A DNA stretch of 64,000 nt from contig NZ_JAGIPG010000003.1 of NCBI RefSeq assembly GCF_017877055.1, forward strand, positions 797,691 through 861,690, read 5' to 3'. Shown in pieces: positions 17,181 through 25,512 of the stretch; the stretch's first letter is position 1, and each line of letters starts with the position of its first letter. This DNA is from Neorhizobium galegae. Lineage in GTDB: Bacteria > Pseudomonadota > Alphaproteobacteria > Rhizobiales > Rhizobiaceae. Both the position numbers and the translations under genes were made by a program. The notes under the pieces are model-generated. The model was not told the DNA's origin and did no database searches. It saw nothing but the letters and a program-made list of their open reading frames with translations.

Positions 17181-17208
17181 AGGCGGGCAGCCCGAAAATT
17201 GCCCGCCT
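17181..17208 (-). repeat. Intercistronic hairpin AGGCGGGCA/TGCCCGCCT
   Basis: Nine-bp perfect stem, 10-base loop, 20 bases after the binding-protein stop. This is the usual position of stabilising hairpins that raise binding-protein levels over permease levels in ABC operons. Confidence 0.55.
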
Positions 17209-17227
17209 TAGTCTTGGGAGAAGACTA

Positions 17228-18790
17228 TCACTTCTTGGAGACGGACCAATATTCGTTGAGCGGCGGCGCACTGTTGACCACAAGGCCCTCGACGTTGGCA
17301 CGCTGGAAAACGATCAGCTTGGGGCTGAACAGATAGGCACCCGGAACCTTCTTGGCGATCTCTTCCTGCACCTGGAAGTAAAGCTGCTTGCGGGCGTCCA
17401 TGTCGGAGGTCTGCTGAGCCTTCAGGACAAGATCGTCGAGCACTTTATCTTCCGGCATACGGAAGGTCATGGCCGTGTTGGCAAGCGACGAGAGGTAACC
17501 GATGGTGATGTGGGCGTCCGGGTCGTTGTACCAAGGCTGGCGCCCGTCGAGCGCGACGTCGAACTGGCCGGAAGTCTGCAGCGCACGCAGCGCCGGGAAC
17601 TCCGTCTGCTGGATGGTGGCATTAACGCCGATATCGGCCAGGTTCGCCTGCACGAAGGTGGCAACCGCACCCCAGAGCGGACCCTGGAAGCTGTAGAGCT
17701 TCAGATCAAGGCTCGAGGGGTCGACCTTGGCTTCCGCCAGCAGCTTCTTGGCGAGCGCCGGATCGTATTTCGGAGCCAGCTCCTTCATCTTCGGGTTGAA
17801 GGCCCAGCTGTTGGTGGTCAGCGGGCCATAGACGCGCTCGGCCGTACCGCCGAAAACGCCCTTCAGGAGACCATCGTAATCGATCGCATACGTAATCGCC
17901 TGGCGAACCTTGACGTTGGCGAACGGACCGTCCTTCTTGTTGTTGTTGAATTCGAGCTGACGAATGATCTGGCTCGACGTCTCGAGAATCTTGATGTCCT
18001 TGTTCTTCTTCAGCGCCTCGATATCCTCGGCGGCGATTGCGGACAACTGGCCCTGCTGCTGAACGATATCAACACCGCCGCTCTCAAGCTCCAGACGGCG
18101 GGTGGAGGCGTCTGGAATGACGCGATAGATGATCTTCGAAAGCTTCGGAGCACCGCGGAAATAGTCCGGATTGGCTTCCAGAACGACATTCGTATCGGCC
18201 TGCGCGCCCTTGAAGACGAACGGACCGGTACCAACCGGATTGGCGGCGAACCTATCGCCGAACTTCTGCACCGCCGCGGGGCTGACGATGGCCGATTGCG
18301 GCTGCGCGAGAATGGACAGGAAGGCCGGGTACGCAGCGGAAAGCGTGATTTTCACCTCGGTCGGGGACACGACGGCGATGTCCTTGATCAGGTCGAACGT
18401 CGCCTTGACGTAGGAATTGGTGGCCTTGGTACGCTCCAGTGAGAATTTCACTGCAGCCGCATCGAAAGGAGTGCCGTCCTGGAACTTGACACCATCCCGC
18501 AGCTTGAAAGTAAATTCCTTGCCGTCGGCGGAAATGGTCCAGCTCGTCGCCAGACGTCCTTCGAGCTGTTTGAATTCCGGCGACGTCCAGGCGACCAGCG
18601 TATCGAAGACGTTGAGGATGATTTCGCTGCCGACCGGCTCCGCCTTGTTGCCGCCGGGCTCAAGGCCGACCGGATCGGAAGGAACCGCAACGACAAGCGT
18701 CTTCGAGCGATCTTGAGCCTGCGCGTGTGTGCCCGCCGATATCAGCGGCACGGTGACCACCGCTGCCGCAAGACCCTTCCAGATATTCAT
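17228..18790 (-). CDS. SBP_bac_5 dipeptide/oligopeptide-type ABC binding protein
   Basis: A 520-residue exported binding protein. Residues 1-25 form a signal peptide (MNIWKGLAAAVVTVPL then an Ala-rich cleavage site at AQAQD). Family-5 motifs follow: LNVFDTLVAW, EFTFKLRDGVKFQDGTPFDAAAVKFSLER, and VRQAITYAIDYDGLLKGVFGG. It is the first gene of the minus-strand operon that ends with the NACHT-SUMF1 gene. A palindromic element at 18868-18889, matching those near the GntR gene, lies 78 bases upstream. Family members carry peptides, but also opines, nickel, glutathione and drug-like amides. Confidence 0.9.
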   Translation of the reverse strand: MNIWKGLAAAVVTVPLISAGTHAQAQDRSKTLVVAVPSDPVGLEPGGNKAEPVGSEIILNVFDTLVAWTSPEFKQLEGRLATSWTISADGKEFTFKLRDGVKFQDGTPFDAAAVKFSLERTKATNSYVKATFDLIKDIAVVSPTEVKITLSAAYPAFLSILAQPQSAIVSPAAVQKFGDRFAANPVGTGPFVFKGAQADTNVVLEANPDYFRGAPKLSKIIYRVIPDASTRRLELESGGVDIVQQQGQLSAIAAEDIEALKKNKDIKILETSSQIIRQLEFNNNKKDGPFANVKVRQAITYAIDYDGLLKGVFGGTAERVYGPLTTNSWAFNPKMKELAPKYDPALAKKLLAEAKVDPSSLDLKLYSFQGPLWGAVATFVQANLADIGVNATIQQTEFPALRALQTSGQFDVALDGRQPWYNDPDAHITIGYLSSLANTAMTFRMPEDKVLDDLVLKAQQTSDMDARKQLYFQVQEEIAKKVPGAYLFSPKLIVFQRANVEGLVVNSAPPLNEYWSVSKK

Positions 18791-18867
18791 GCTACGACCC
18801 TTCCCTGGCCATGGGCCCTTCGGAACCCGCTTCCATACATCGCATCAATCGGCACTCGCGCCTCAAC

Positions 18868-18889
18868 TGATATACTACGAAATATATCA
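18868..18889. promoter_or_regulatory. Palindrome TGATATA-n8-TATATCA, candidate FCD/GntR operator
   Basis: Imperfect 22-bp dyad in the promoter region of the ABC/NACHT operon. It contains the 10-mer ATATACTACG that recurs at 21465 before the GntR gene and, as ATATCTTACG twice, before the rhodanese gene. The shared sequence suggests one regulator for all three. Confidence 0.6.
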
Positions 18890-19041
18890 ATGGTGCTTAG
18901 ACATGTAAAGTCGAAGTGACACTGTTTTAGACAAAGAGTGTCTACGCACATTTTTTGTGCTGGATGCGCAAACCACGCCTGCCATCCACCACGATAAGAG
19001 AATTTCGCCCTAAGGATGGTTGTCCTTTGATCGTCCATCAA

Positions 19042-19899
19042 TCAAAAAGGATCGGCACCGGTAATCACGGGACGGGTCGTGTCTGAAACCCATGCGGACC
19101 ACGATCCCGGGTACATCGCCGCCGGTATTCCGATGGCGGCAAGCGCAAGCACGGTGTGTGCGGCCGACATGCCGGCACCACAATAGACGCCGACGTCGCA
19201 AGAGCCATCGACGCCCAGCGCGCGGTACATCTCTCTCAGCGTGGCGCTGTCGGTGAAGTTGCCATAGTCGGTAACGTTATCCAGCGCAGGCGCGCTGATC
19301 GCACGAGGAATATGGCCACGCGCGGGTTGACCCTCCGCAATGGGACCACCGATGTAATTGGGCCGAATGCGCGCATCGAGAAGTATTCCCTCTTTCCCGA
19401 AGCGAAGAGCATCGCTCGCGTCAAACACAGGCATATGCCCCGGCGACAAGCCAATCGTGCTTGGCTGCACAATGGTGATGGCGTCCGTCGTTGGAAGACC
19501 GGCCGATACCCAGGCAGGAAACCCGCCGTCCAGTACGCGGACATCCGGCAGACCCGCCCATTTCAGCACCCACCAGGCGCGGGCGGCTGTCATGCTGCGG
19601 TCCCCGTCATAGATGACGATCGTGCTTTCCGGCCGCAGCCCCCATCGGCGCGCCTTTTCCTGTAGGACTCCGATCTCGGGAAGCGGGCGCTGACCGCCCT
19701 CCACGGATGGCGGCGATTGAAAATCAGAATAGGCTTCCGTATCGACCGCGCCTTCGATCCGCTGCCCCTTGAAGGACGGCTGGCCGGTATAGGGATTGAT
19801 CGAGTGGACCGCCAGAACCGTCACATCCGCGCCTGAATTGCGCAGCCCATTCAGGTCGAGCGGCGTAAGAAGAACTGATTTGCGAACGTCATCGGCCAT
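19042..19899 (-). CDS. Two-domain rhodanese (thiosulfate/3-mercaptopyruvate sulfurtransferase)
   Basis: A 285-residue tandem rhodanese. The N-terminal domain (about 8-135) has Asp98 in IVIYDGD where an active domain would have Cys, so it is the usual inactive half. The C-terminal domain (about 160-275) holds the active-site loop VYCGAGMSAAH with Cys240. It transfers sulfane sulfur from thiosulfate or 3-mercaptopyruvate to cyanide or another thiol acceptor. The presence of a sulfurtransferase under the same putative operator as the peptide-type importer hints that the imported compound carries sulfur or yields cyanide. Confidence 0.88.
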   Translation of the reverse strand: MADDVRKSVLLTPLDLNGLRNSGADVTVLAVHSINPYTGQPSFKGQRIEGAVDTEAYSDFQSPPSVEGGQRPLPEIGVLQEKARRWGLRPESTIVIYDGDRSMTAARAWWVLKWAGLPDVRVLDGGFPAWVSAGLPTTDAITIVQPSTIGLSPGHMPVFDASDALRFGKEGILLDARIRPNYIGGPIAEGQPARGHIPRAISAPALDNVTDYGNFTDSATLREMYRALGVDGSCDVGVYCGAGMSAAHTVLALAAIGIPAAMYPGSWSAWVSDTTRPVITGADPF

Positions 19900-19970
19900 G
19901 ACACCCTCTCCCGGAAACGATCACTCCGTGAAATCATCCTCGTTCATCGGAACCTTCTTGGCAAGATGAA

Positions 19971-19992
19971 ATATCTTACGTAATATCTTACG
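19971..19992. promoter_or_regulatory. Direct repeat of ATATCTTACG, candidate operator
   Basis: Two copies of ATATCTTACG at 19971-19980 and 19983-19992, 12 bases apart, 70-90 bases upstream of the rhodanese start. The repeat matches the half-site seen in the palindromes at 18868 and 21465. Confidence 0.5.
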
Positions 19993-20057
19993 CGGCCGAA
20001 TATGGTCGGAACCACTCGCTTTCCGCTCCGTAAAGCCGCCAGGAGTCGATTACTTGA

Positions 20058-20594
20058 CAGTTCTCTCCGTCGAAATCTGACGACTTCCTTTCGGCGGTGG
20101 GCCTGACGGCTGAGATGGCCCGCCGTTTCCCGCACGAATTCTCTGGCGGCCAACGCCAGCGCATTAGCATCGCCCGCGCTTTGACGCTTAACCCTGGTCT
20201 CATCGTTGCCGATGAAGCGGTTTCCGCACTGGACGTTTCGATCAAGGCCCAGGTCGTCAATCTGATGCTTGAACTTCAGGAGAACCTGAAGATAGCCTTC
20301 CTCTTTATTAGCCATGATATGGCCGTAGTGGAACGCGTCAGTCATCGCGTGGCGGTCATGTATCTGGGAGAGATCGTCGAAATAGGCTCGCGCGCGCAGA
20401 TTTTCAGCAGACCGCAGCATCCGTATACCAAGCGCCTGCTCGACGCGGTGCCGATTGCCGATCCCGCTCGCCGCCACCTGCGGAAGGCGCAGCCCGGGAT
20501 GGAAATCGGCAGTGCCATCAGACCGGCGGACTACGTCCCGGTCGAGGCCATATATCGCGAGCACGCCCCGGGGCACCTGGTGAAGCAGAACTGA
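20058..20594 (+). pseudogene. C-terminal remnant of an OppF/DppF-type ABC ATPase
   Basis: The frame opens right after a TGA and enters homology at FLSAVGLTAEMARRFPHEF. It keeps the signature FSGGQRQR, Walker B LIVADEAVSALD (normal DEP is DEA), the H-loop FISHD, and the family tail HPYTKRLLDAVP. Walker A and the Q-loop, about 150 N-terminal residues, are absent and cannot be found upstream. A GTG at 20097 could start translation, but the product could not bind ATP in the normal way. The neighbouring peptide-type ABC operon lacks ATPases, so this may be a leftover of its lost subunit. Confidence 0.8.
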
Positions 20595-20618
20595 TACCGC
20601 AAAGGCCCGAGCAGCCCG

Positions 20619-21320
20619 TTAAAGCGAGATACCTGACTGCGGATTGGCGACCATCGCCGCAAACAGCCCCTTGCGGGTATTCTCGTTGTGCTCGATCATC
20701 GCAAGCCGGGCCTTCTCGCTGTCACGCTGCCGGAGCACCGCCACGATACGATGGTGGTCGTTGATCGTCTCCGGATTGATGTCGCGGATTCGTGTTCCCA
20801 TGTAGAAAAGCCGGGCGCATTCTTCCAGGTGGCTCATCACCAGCGAATGCAGGCGCGGATTGCGCGATCCCCGAGCAATCGCGGAATGGAACGTCTCGTT
20901 CGACGTCACGAACGTTTTGGTGCTGACATCTTCACCAACGATGTAACTTGCATCCGCCAACCCGTCGAGGGCATCGAGTTCATCTTCGGTCAGGCTTTGG
21001 GCGGCCAGAGCCGCCGCGGTCCCTTCGAGCACGCCCCGAACTGCAAAAAGGTCGTTCATATCCTTCAGGGTCACCGGCGTGACACGATATCCGCGACGGG
21101 GAAACGCCTCCATCAAGCCTTCGACGCAAAGACGCGCGAGCGCTTCCCGCACCGGCGTCTTGCTCATCTGCAACTGATCGGCCAATTCCGGCTCCGAAAC
21201 GTCCACACCGGGCGGAAGTTCACCCATTATGACGCGTTCACGCAATATCGCATAGGCCTGCTCCGTCAGCGATTTCCCACGCTTTTCCGATGAAACCGCC
21301 GACTTGTCAGTCCTGTTCAC
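20619..21320 (-). CDS. GntR-family transcriptional regulator, FCD subfamily
   Basis: A 233-residue regulator. The start is placed at the GTG at 21320 because GGAGAGAG precedes it; the ATG at 21440 lies upstream of this site and adds a tail unlike the family. Residues 17-85 are the winged helix-turn-helix (LPPGVDVSEPELADQLQMSKTPVREALARLC region), and about 90-220 the all-helical FCD ligand domain, with His in FHSAIARG, DHHRIV and EHNENT as metal ligands. It probably controls its own gene, the rhodanese gene and the ABC/NACHT operon through the shared ATAT..TACG sites. Confidence 0.88.
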   Translation of the reverse strand: MNRTDKSAVSSEKRGKSLTEQAYAILRERVIMGELPPGVDVSEPELADQLQMSKTPVREALARLCVEGLMEAFPRRGYRVTPVTLKDMNDLFAVRGVLEGTAAALAAQSLTEDELDALDGLADASYIVGEDVSTKTFVTSNETFHSAIARGSRNPRLHSLVMSHLEECARLFYMGTRIRDINPETINDHHRIVAVLRQRDSEKARLAMIEHNENTRKGLFAAMVANPQSGISL

Positions 21321-21693
21321 ATCTCTCTCCGTACCCCCGCGAGGCCCCAACGTCTCTGCCTGACTCCGGATTTGTCTCCAGCGCCGAGATGAGCCATGAC
21401 TTCTAACACGGAATTCGATTCCGCCAATCTTGACCAACATGCTTTGACACAGCCCAGGCCAGAAATATACTACGTGGTATATCTAATTTGAGCAACATCT
21501 CGTCTATGTGCGCCCAATCCCTCGGGTCAATACGTTGCCGAAATTCTCGCAATAAATCCAAATAGCTCCGCCTCCGTCACGAATTCGATGGAGGTATGTT
21601 CGGACCAATCGGGATTCGGCATCGCCGAATCCGCTTATCTCGCAGCGCTCGGCCTTGGTTCCCGCTTTGGTATCACCTCGCTCGGTCAGTCCC
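21321..21693. other. 373-bp region between GntR and amidohydrolase genes
   Basis: Apart from the palindrome at 21465-21482 and the racemase remnant described separately, I see no gene or clear terminator here. Confidence 0.6.
21465..21482. promoter_or_regulatory. Palindrome ATATAC-n6-GTATAT upstream of the GntR gene
   Basis: Perfect 6-base arms around TACGTG, 145 bases before the GntR start and about 50 bases before the hydantoin racemase remnant on the other strand. It carries the same ATATACTACG 10-mer as 18870-18879, consistent with autoregulation. Confidence 0.55.
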
Positions 21694-21710
21694 CTATCGA
21701 CCGGCCAGGC
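21531..21710 (+). pseudogene. Internally deleted Asp/Glu/hydantoin racemase remnant
   Basis: A plus-strand frame reads YVAEILAINPNSSASVTNSMEVC, the N-terminus of hydantoin racemases (ILxINPNSSASVT). It then runs directly into GFGIAESAYLAALGLGSRFGI, which in the family lies about 100 residues further on (GICEAxxHxAxxxxxRF). The middle and the C-terminal half are missing and no good start codon remains. The frame runs on into the converging amidohydrolase gene without homology. It lies downstream of the palindrome at 21465, so it was probably once divergently transcribed from the GntR gene. Confidence 0.7.
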
Positions 21711-22938
21711 CTCCGTGTTCCAGAATATGCGCTCTCGGGCGGACGAATGTCTTCCTGCCGGCCTTCCAACCGGCAAGAGGCGAGGCGACCGTACGGATTG
21801 CGCTGCGCTGATCTACTGCATCGAGGACGACGATATCCGCCGCTCCTCCAACGGAAAGGCCGTGTTCGGCACGCATGATGGCGGCGGCCCGCTTGCCCAC
21901 CATTTCGAACACTTGGTCGATATCTTTGTCGCGGGATAGCTGCATGACATTGGCATACAGGTTTGCCATGCGCACCAGCGATGCATCGCCGAACGGAGTG
22001 AAGGGGTTGAGTACGTTGTTGGTCGCGATGGCGGCCTCGACGCCGTCGGCAAGCAGCAGATGAGCAGGTGCGATGCCGCGCGGGGCATTGGACAGGTGAT
22101 TGCGCCCCATGAGGAAAAGATCAGTCGCTGGCAGGACCGTCAGGGCGATCCCGGCCGTGGCGATCTCCCGCCCGATTGCCGAACGGTCCGCTGGGTTCAA
22201 GGTCGAAAGATTGGTAACGTGTCCGATCACGACACGTCCACCATAACCGTTCGCGCGTGTCGCCTCGACAACGGCCGGCAGGTCCGTCTTTGCCGGATCG
22301 AGGCTGAAGTCGAGGTGGAAATCCACATCGACGTCATGTTTTTTTGCGAGAGCAAATATTCGTCGGATGTGTTCTTCCGGGCGCGGGTCGGTGTAGGGGC
22401 AGCCGCCAATCATGTCCGCCCCAGTCGCCAGCGCCTCATCCAGCATCGCTTCCGTTTCGGGCTCCTGGGTCAGCCCCTCCTGGGCGAAGGCGCAGATCTG
22501 GATGTCGATCGCAAACGCAAAACGCTCCCGGACCCGTTTGATGGCCTCGAAGGATCGCATGCCAGCGCGCGGGTCGATCTCGACGAATGTCCGCATGCGG
22601 TTGGTGCCGTGAACAATGGCCTGGCGGACGATCGCTGAGGCGCGATCATGGACGTCCTCTTCGGAAAACCCAGCCTTGGCCTTGGCGGTCTCGCGTACCG
22701 CTTCCTCCAGTGTGCCGGCACAGATCGAGCAGCGCTCCAGGATGCAGGCCTTGTCCAGGTGGATATGACTGTCCACGAAGCCGGAAAACGCAAATTTTCC
22801 ATCGAGGTCTTCCTCCTCGACCGCATCGCAGCGAATCTGCGGTCGCATATCGACGATGCGACCGGCCCTGATCGCGATGTCGATCGGATGCGGCTGCCGC
22901 GAGACGCGGGCGTTGCGGAGAACAAGGTCAGCCTGCAT
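21694..22938 (-). CDS. Cytosine deaminase-like amidohydrolase with Asn at the metal Asp
   Basis: A 414-residue CodA/AtzC-type amidohydrolase. The start at 22938 (MQADLVLRNA) follows a GGCAAGAG site; the longer frame runs into the upstream gene. Metal ligands seen are HIH (His58, His60), DFHLD (His208) and VVIGHV (His240). The catalytic Asp, in the motif SDN or GIDG of the two paralogues in this window, is Asn307 here (IATNNVLNPFTPFG). It is therefore either a variant active site or an inactive copy. It shares an operon with the GGT-family gene. Substrate is unknown; relatives hydrolyse cytosine, isopropylammelide or creatinine. Confidence 0.82.
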   Translation of the reverse strand: MQADLVLRNARVSRQPHPIDIAIRAGRIVDMRPQIRCDAVEEEDLDGKFAFSGFVDSHIHLDKACILERCSICAGTLEEAVRETAKAKAGFSEEDVHDRASAIVRQAIVHGTNRMRTFVEIDPRAGMRSFEAIKRVRERFAFAIDIQICAFAQEGLTQEPETEAMLDEALATGADMIGGCPYTDPRPEEHIRRIFALAKKHDVDVDFHLDFSLDPAKTDLPAVVEATRANGYGGRVVIGHVTNLSTLNPADRSAIGREIATAGIALTVLPATDLFLMGRNHLSNAPRGIAPAHLLLADGVEAAIATNNVLNPFTPFGDASLVRMANLYANVMQLSRDKDIDQVFEMVGKRAAAIMRAEHGLSVGGAADIVVLDAVDQRSAIRTVASPLAGWKAGRKTFVRPRAHILEHGGLAGR

Positions 22939-22946
22939 CTCTTGCC

Positions 22947-24512
22947 TCAAATTCCCATGGCACAGCCGTCGCTGCGCGGGTCGTGGGCGCCGTCGATCCA
23001 TCCGTCGCCGCCCACGCGAATGACGCCGGCCTGACCGGATAGTGGGTTCAGTGCCGGGATGGCGATCGTCTCATGCCCGCGAGCGGACAGCGCGCCAAGG
23101 ACACCCTCGCCGACGGACTCTTCGATCTTGAGATTGTCCCTTGAATCGGAAAACGTGCGGCCGAGCAGGAATCGCGGCGCGTCGAGCGCCGAAAGCGGAT
23201 CAAACCCGTGGTCGATCAACCTGCTCAGGAGGACCGTGAGCGTCTGCGGTTGGCCGTCTGCCCCTTGCGTTCCGTAGAGGAGGCAAGGTTTGCCATCCCG
23301 CAACCCCATGCCCGGGTTGAGCGTGTAAAACGGTCGCTTGCCCGGCGCGAGCACGTTGGGACTTGCCGGATCGGTGCTGAAGGCAGCTCCCCGGTTCTGC
23401 CATAGGATGCCGGTGTCACCCAGCAATACGCCGCTTCCCCAATCATAATAGGTGCTTTGCAGGACACTGGCTGAACGCCCTTCCGCATCGACGGCCGCGA
23501 GATAGACCGTATCGCCGGTCTGGAAGCGGGCAGGCCACGGCATGGCTCTCTGCGGGTCGATGGCTGAGACCTTGCGTGCTAGAACTTCGTCGGCAAGCCG
23601 TTCATTGCATGCCTGCTTGACATGATCCGGATCGGCAATGCGACCGCGGTCGAGAAAAGCCTGTTTCACGGCTTCGACGCACAGATGGTAGAAGTCGGCG
23701 GAAGCGGGATCAATGTCCTGCATGGGGAGTTTCGACAGGATGCCCATAATGGCAAGCGTCGTCAGTCCCTGCGAAGGCGGGGGCGGGGCGAGAAGTTCGA
23801 CATTCCGATAGGTCAGAGAAATGGGTTCGACAACCTGGGCGGATGTCTTTCCCAGGTCGCGGAAACGGATCGGACTGCCGGCTGCTTCCAGGCTGCAGGC
23901 TATCTGTTGGCCGAGTTCCCCCTCATAGAATTCGCGATGGCCATGCAGCGCCAGCCGTTCCAGCACCTTGGCAAGTTGCGGTTGCCTCTGCGTGCCCTCC
24001 GTTACGAAAAATGTACCGACGCCGGGCCAGTCCGCGATCTCCGCATTCCGGAACTCGTGCCAATATGACTGGGATCGGCTGACCGGAAAACCGCCTTCAG
24101 CCAATTCGATGGCATCGCCGAGAAGAGTTGCGAGGCTTCCGGTTCCCTGCCAGTTCTCCCGCGAGTAGCGGAGCGCTTCACCCCAGCTGTCGATCAGGGC
24201 AGCGGTCGTCAGGGCCGAAAGCGGGCCGCGTATTGGAATCGTGTCGAGCTCGGGCAAAACCTCAGCCGCCTGCCCTATGCCCATAATCGCCTTGCGTCTG
24301 CCGGTGCTGTCCGCGACGATCCAGATCGCGTCTCCGCCCAGCCCGCAGAAATGCGGATAAAGAACGGTCAGCGCCGCACCAGCCGCAACGACCGCTTCGA
24401 TTGCTGTGCCGCCGCGGCGTAGCACTTTGGCACCGGCCTCGCTCGCGGCGTGGTGGGGAGTGGTGACCATGCCGCGCCGGGACCGTGCTGCAGCGGTGCT
24501 CGTCTGGCGCAT
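22947..24512 (-). CDS. Gamma-glutamyltransferase-family Ntn hydrolase, cytosolic
   Basis: A 521-residue GGT-family proenzyme. The start at 24512 has a perfect GGAGG site; the longer frame has none. Motifs include TTPHHAASEAG at the N-terminus, the self-cleavage nucleophile Thr335 in GDTVYLAAVDAEG, and GTQGADGQPQ in the small subunit. The usual TTH after the cleavage site is TVY. No signal peptide is present, so it is not the periplasmic glutathione enzyme. Cytosolic members include oxamate amidohydrolase (HpxW) and cephalosporin acylases, so an amide or gamma-glutamyl compound taken up by a nearby importer is a likely substrate. Confidence 0.85.
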   Translation of the reverse strand: MRQTSTAAARSRRGMVTTPHHAASEAGAKVLRRGGTAIEAVVAAGAALTVLYPHFCGLGGDAIWIVADSTGRRKAIMGIGQAAEVLPELDTIPIRGPLSALTTAALIDSWGEALRYSRENWQGTGSLATLLGDAIELAEGGFPVSRSQSYWHEFRNAEIADWPGVGTFFVTEGTQRQPQLAKVLERLALHGHREFYEGELGQQIACSLEAAGSPIRFRDLGKTSAQVVEPISLTYRNVELLAPPPPSQGLTTLAIMGILSKLPMQDIDPASADFYHLCVEAVKQAFLDRGRIADPDHVKQACNERLADEVLARKVSAIDPQRAMPWPARFQTGDTVYLAAVDAEGRSASVLQSTYYDWGSGVLLGDTGILWQNRGAAFSTDPASPNVLAPGKRPFYTLNPGMGLRDGKPCLLYGTQGADGQPQTLTVLLSRLIDHGFDPLSALDAPRFLLGRTFSDSRDNLKIEESVGEGVLGALSARGHETIAIPALNPLSGQAGVIRVGGDGWIDGAHDPRSDGCAMGI

Positions 24513-24573
24513 GAAATCCTCCGGCAAAACCTCTTCCTTTCGGCAGTCGCGCCCGACTTCGGTCTTCAGTTCA

Positions 24574-25263
24574 TCATTCCGACGCGGACATGTAGCGGCT
24601 GAGGATCTCAGTAATGTCGGGACCATCATCCTTTTCGTCCGCCTTGGCACGATCCTCCACCGCATGAAGGTGATGATCCATGATGCGGCTCGCCGCAACG
24701 GGATCGAGGTTCTTCAACGCCTCGATAAGGTGGATATGCTCGTCGATACCGCATTCCGCAGAATGCGGGCGGCCGAAACGGGCCAGAATCAGCGAAGAAC
24801 GCGAAACGACCTGGCTGATGAAGTCGATCAGCAGTTTCGAGCCAGTCAGTTCCGCCAGGAGGATGTGAAATTCGCCAGCGAGACGGATGGAACGGGGCGA
24901 GGAGGCCCGAAGCGCCCGCTCCTCCTCCCGCACATGGCTGACCAGGGCGTCGATACCGTCTTTCGGCATGCGCTTGCACAGGCGTTCGATCACTTCCCGC
25001 TCGAGGCAGCGGCGGAGCGCAAAGACCTCTTCCGCCTCTTCCAGCGTCGGCATGGCGACGGCTGCCCCGCGGTTCGGCTTGATTTCCACCAACCCGTCGG
25101 AGGCAAGGCGGACCAGCGCATTGCGTGCACTCGTTCGGCTCACGCCAAACGTATCGCCGATCGAGTCTTCCGGGAGCTTTGTTCCAGGCTTCAGGGCCTG
25201 TTCGAGAATGGCACGACGAAGCGATGCGTAGATCGCGTCGCTTCTGGTCAGATTCGTGGACAT
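24574..25263 (-). CDS. GntR-family transcriptional regulator, FCD subfamily
   Basis: A 229-residue regulator: winged helix at about 10-75 (LPEDSIGDTFGVSRTSARNAL), then the FCD domain with His ligands in EFHILLAEL, DEHIHLIEAL and DHHLHAVE. It is divergent from the dipeptide-type ABC operon starting at 25513 and 61 bases before the GGT gene on its own strand. The palindrome ACAAA-T-TTTGT at 25306-25316 in the shared promoter region is a probable operator, which would make this the regulator of both directions. Confidence 0.88.
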   Translation of the reverse strand: MSTNLTRSDAIYASLRRAILEQALKPGTKLPEDSIGDTFGVSRTSARNALVRLASDGLVEIKPNRGAAVAMPTLEEAEEVFALRRCLEREVIERLCKRMPKDGIDALVSHVREEERALRASSPRSIRLAGEFHILLAELTGSKLLIDFISQVVSRSSLILARFGRPHSAECGIDEHIHLIEALKNLDPVAASRIMDHHLHAVEDRAKADEKDDGPDITEILSRYMSASE

Positions 25264-25303
25264 CGCTTCGCTTTCCGCTCGAATACATTTTAAGCGGCAT
25301 ATT

Positions 25304-25318
25304 GCACAAATTTTGTAC
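25304..25318. promoter_or_regulatory. Palindrome ACAAA-n-TTTGT, candidate GntR operator
   Basis: Perfect 11-bp palindrome at 25306-25316 extended by one outer G/C pair, 41 bases upstream of the GntR start in the 249-bp divergent region. A weaker GATCA-n9-TGATC repeat lies further toward the ABC operon. Confidence 0.5.
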
Positions 25319-25512
25319 CATTTCTAGCCGCAAAGATCGCATTCAATTTTGCCTTGAAATTGCATACGAGATCATCTAGCGTTTGATCAATGCCGCTATC
25401 AACGGCGTCAAAAGTGGCATGTCGCAGCCATTTCGATGTTGTCGGTCAATTTTTCGCAGGAAACATGCATGCAAATCAATCGTCGGATTGAATACAACGT
25501 GAGGGGAATGAA

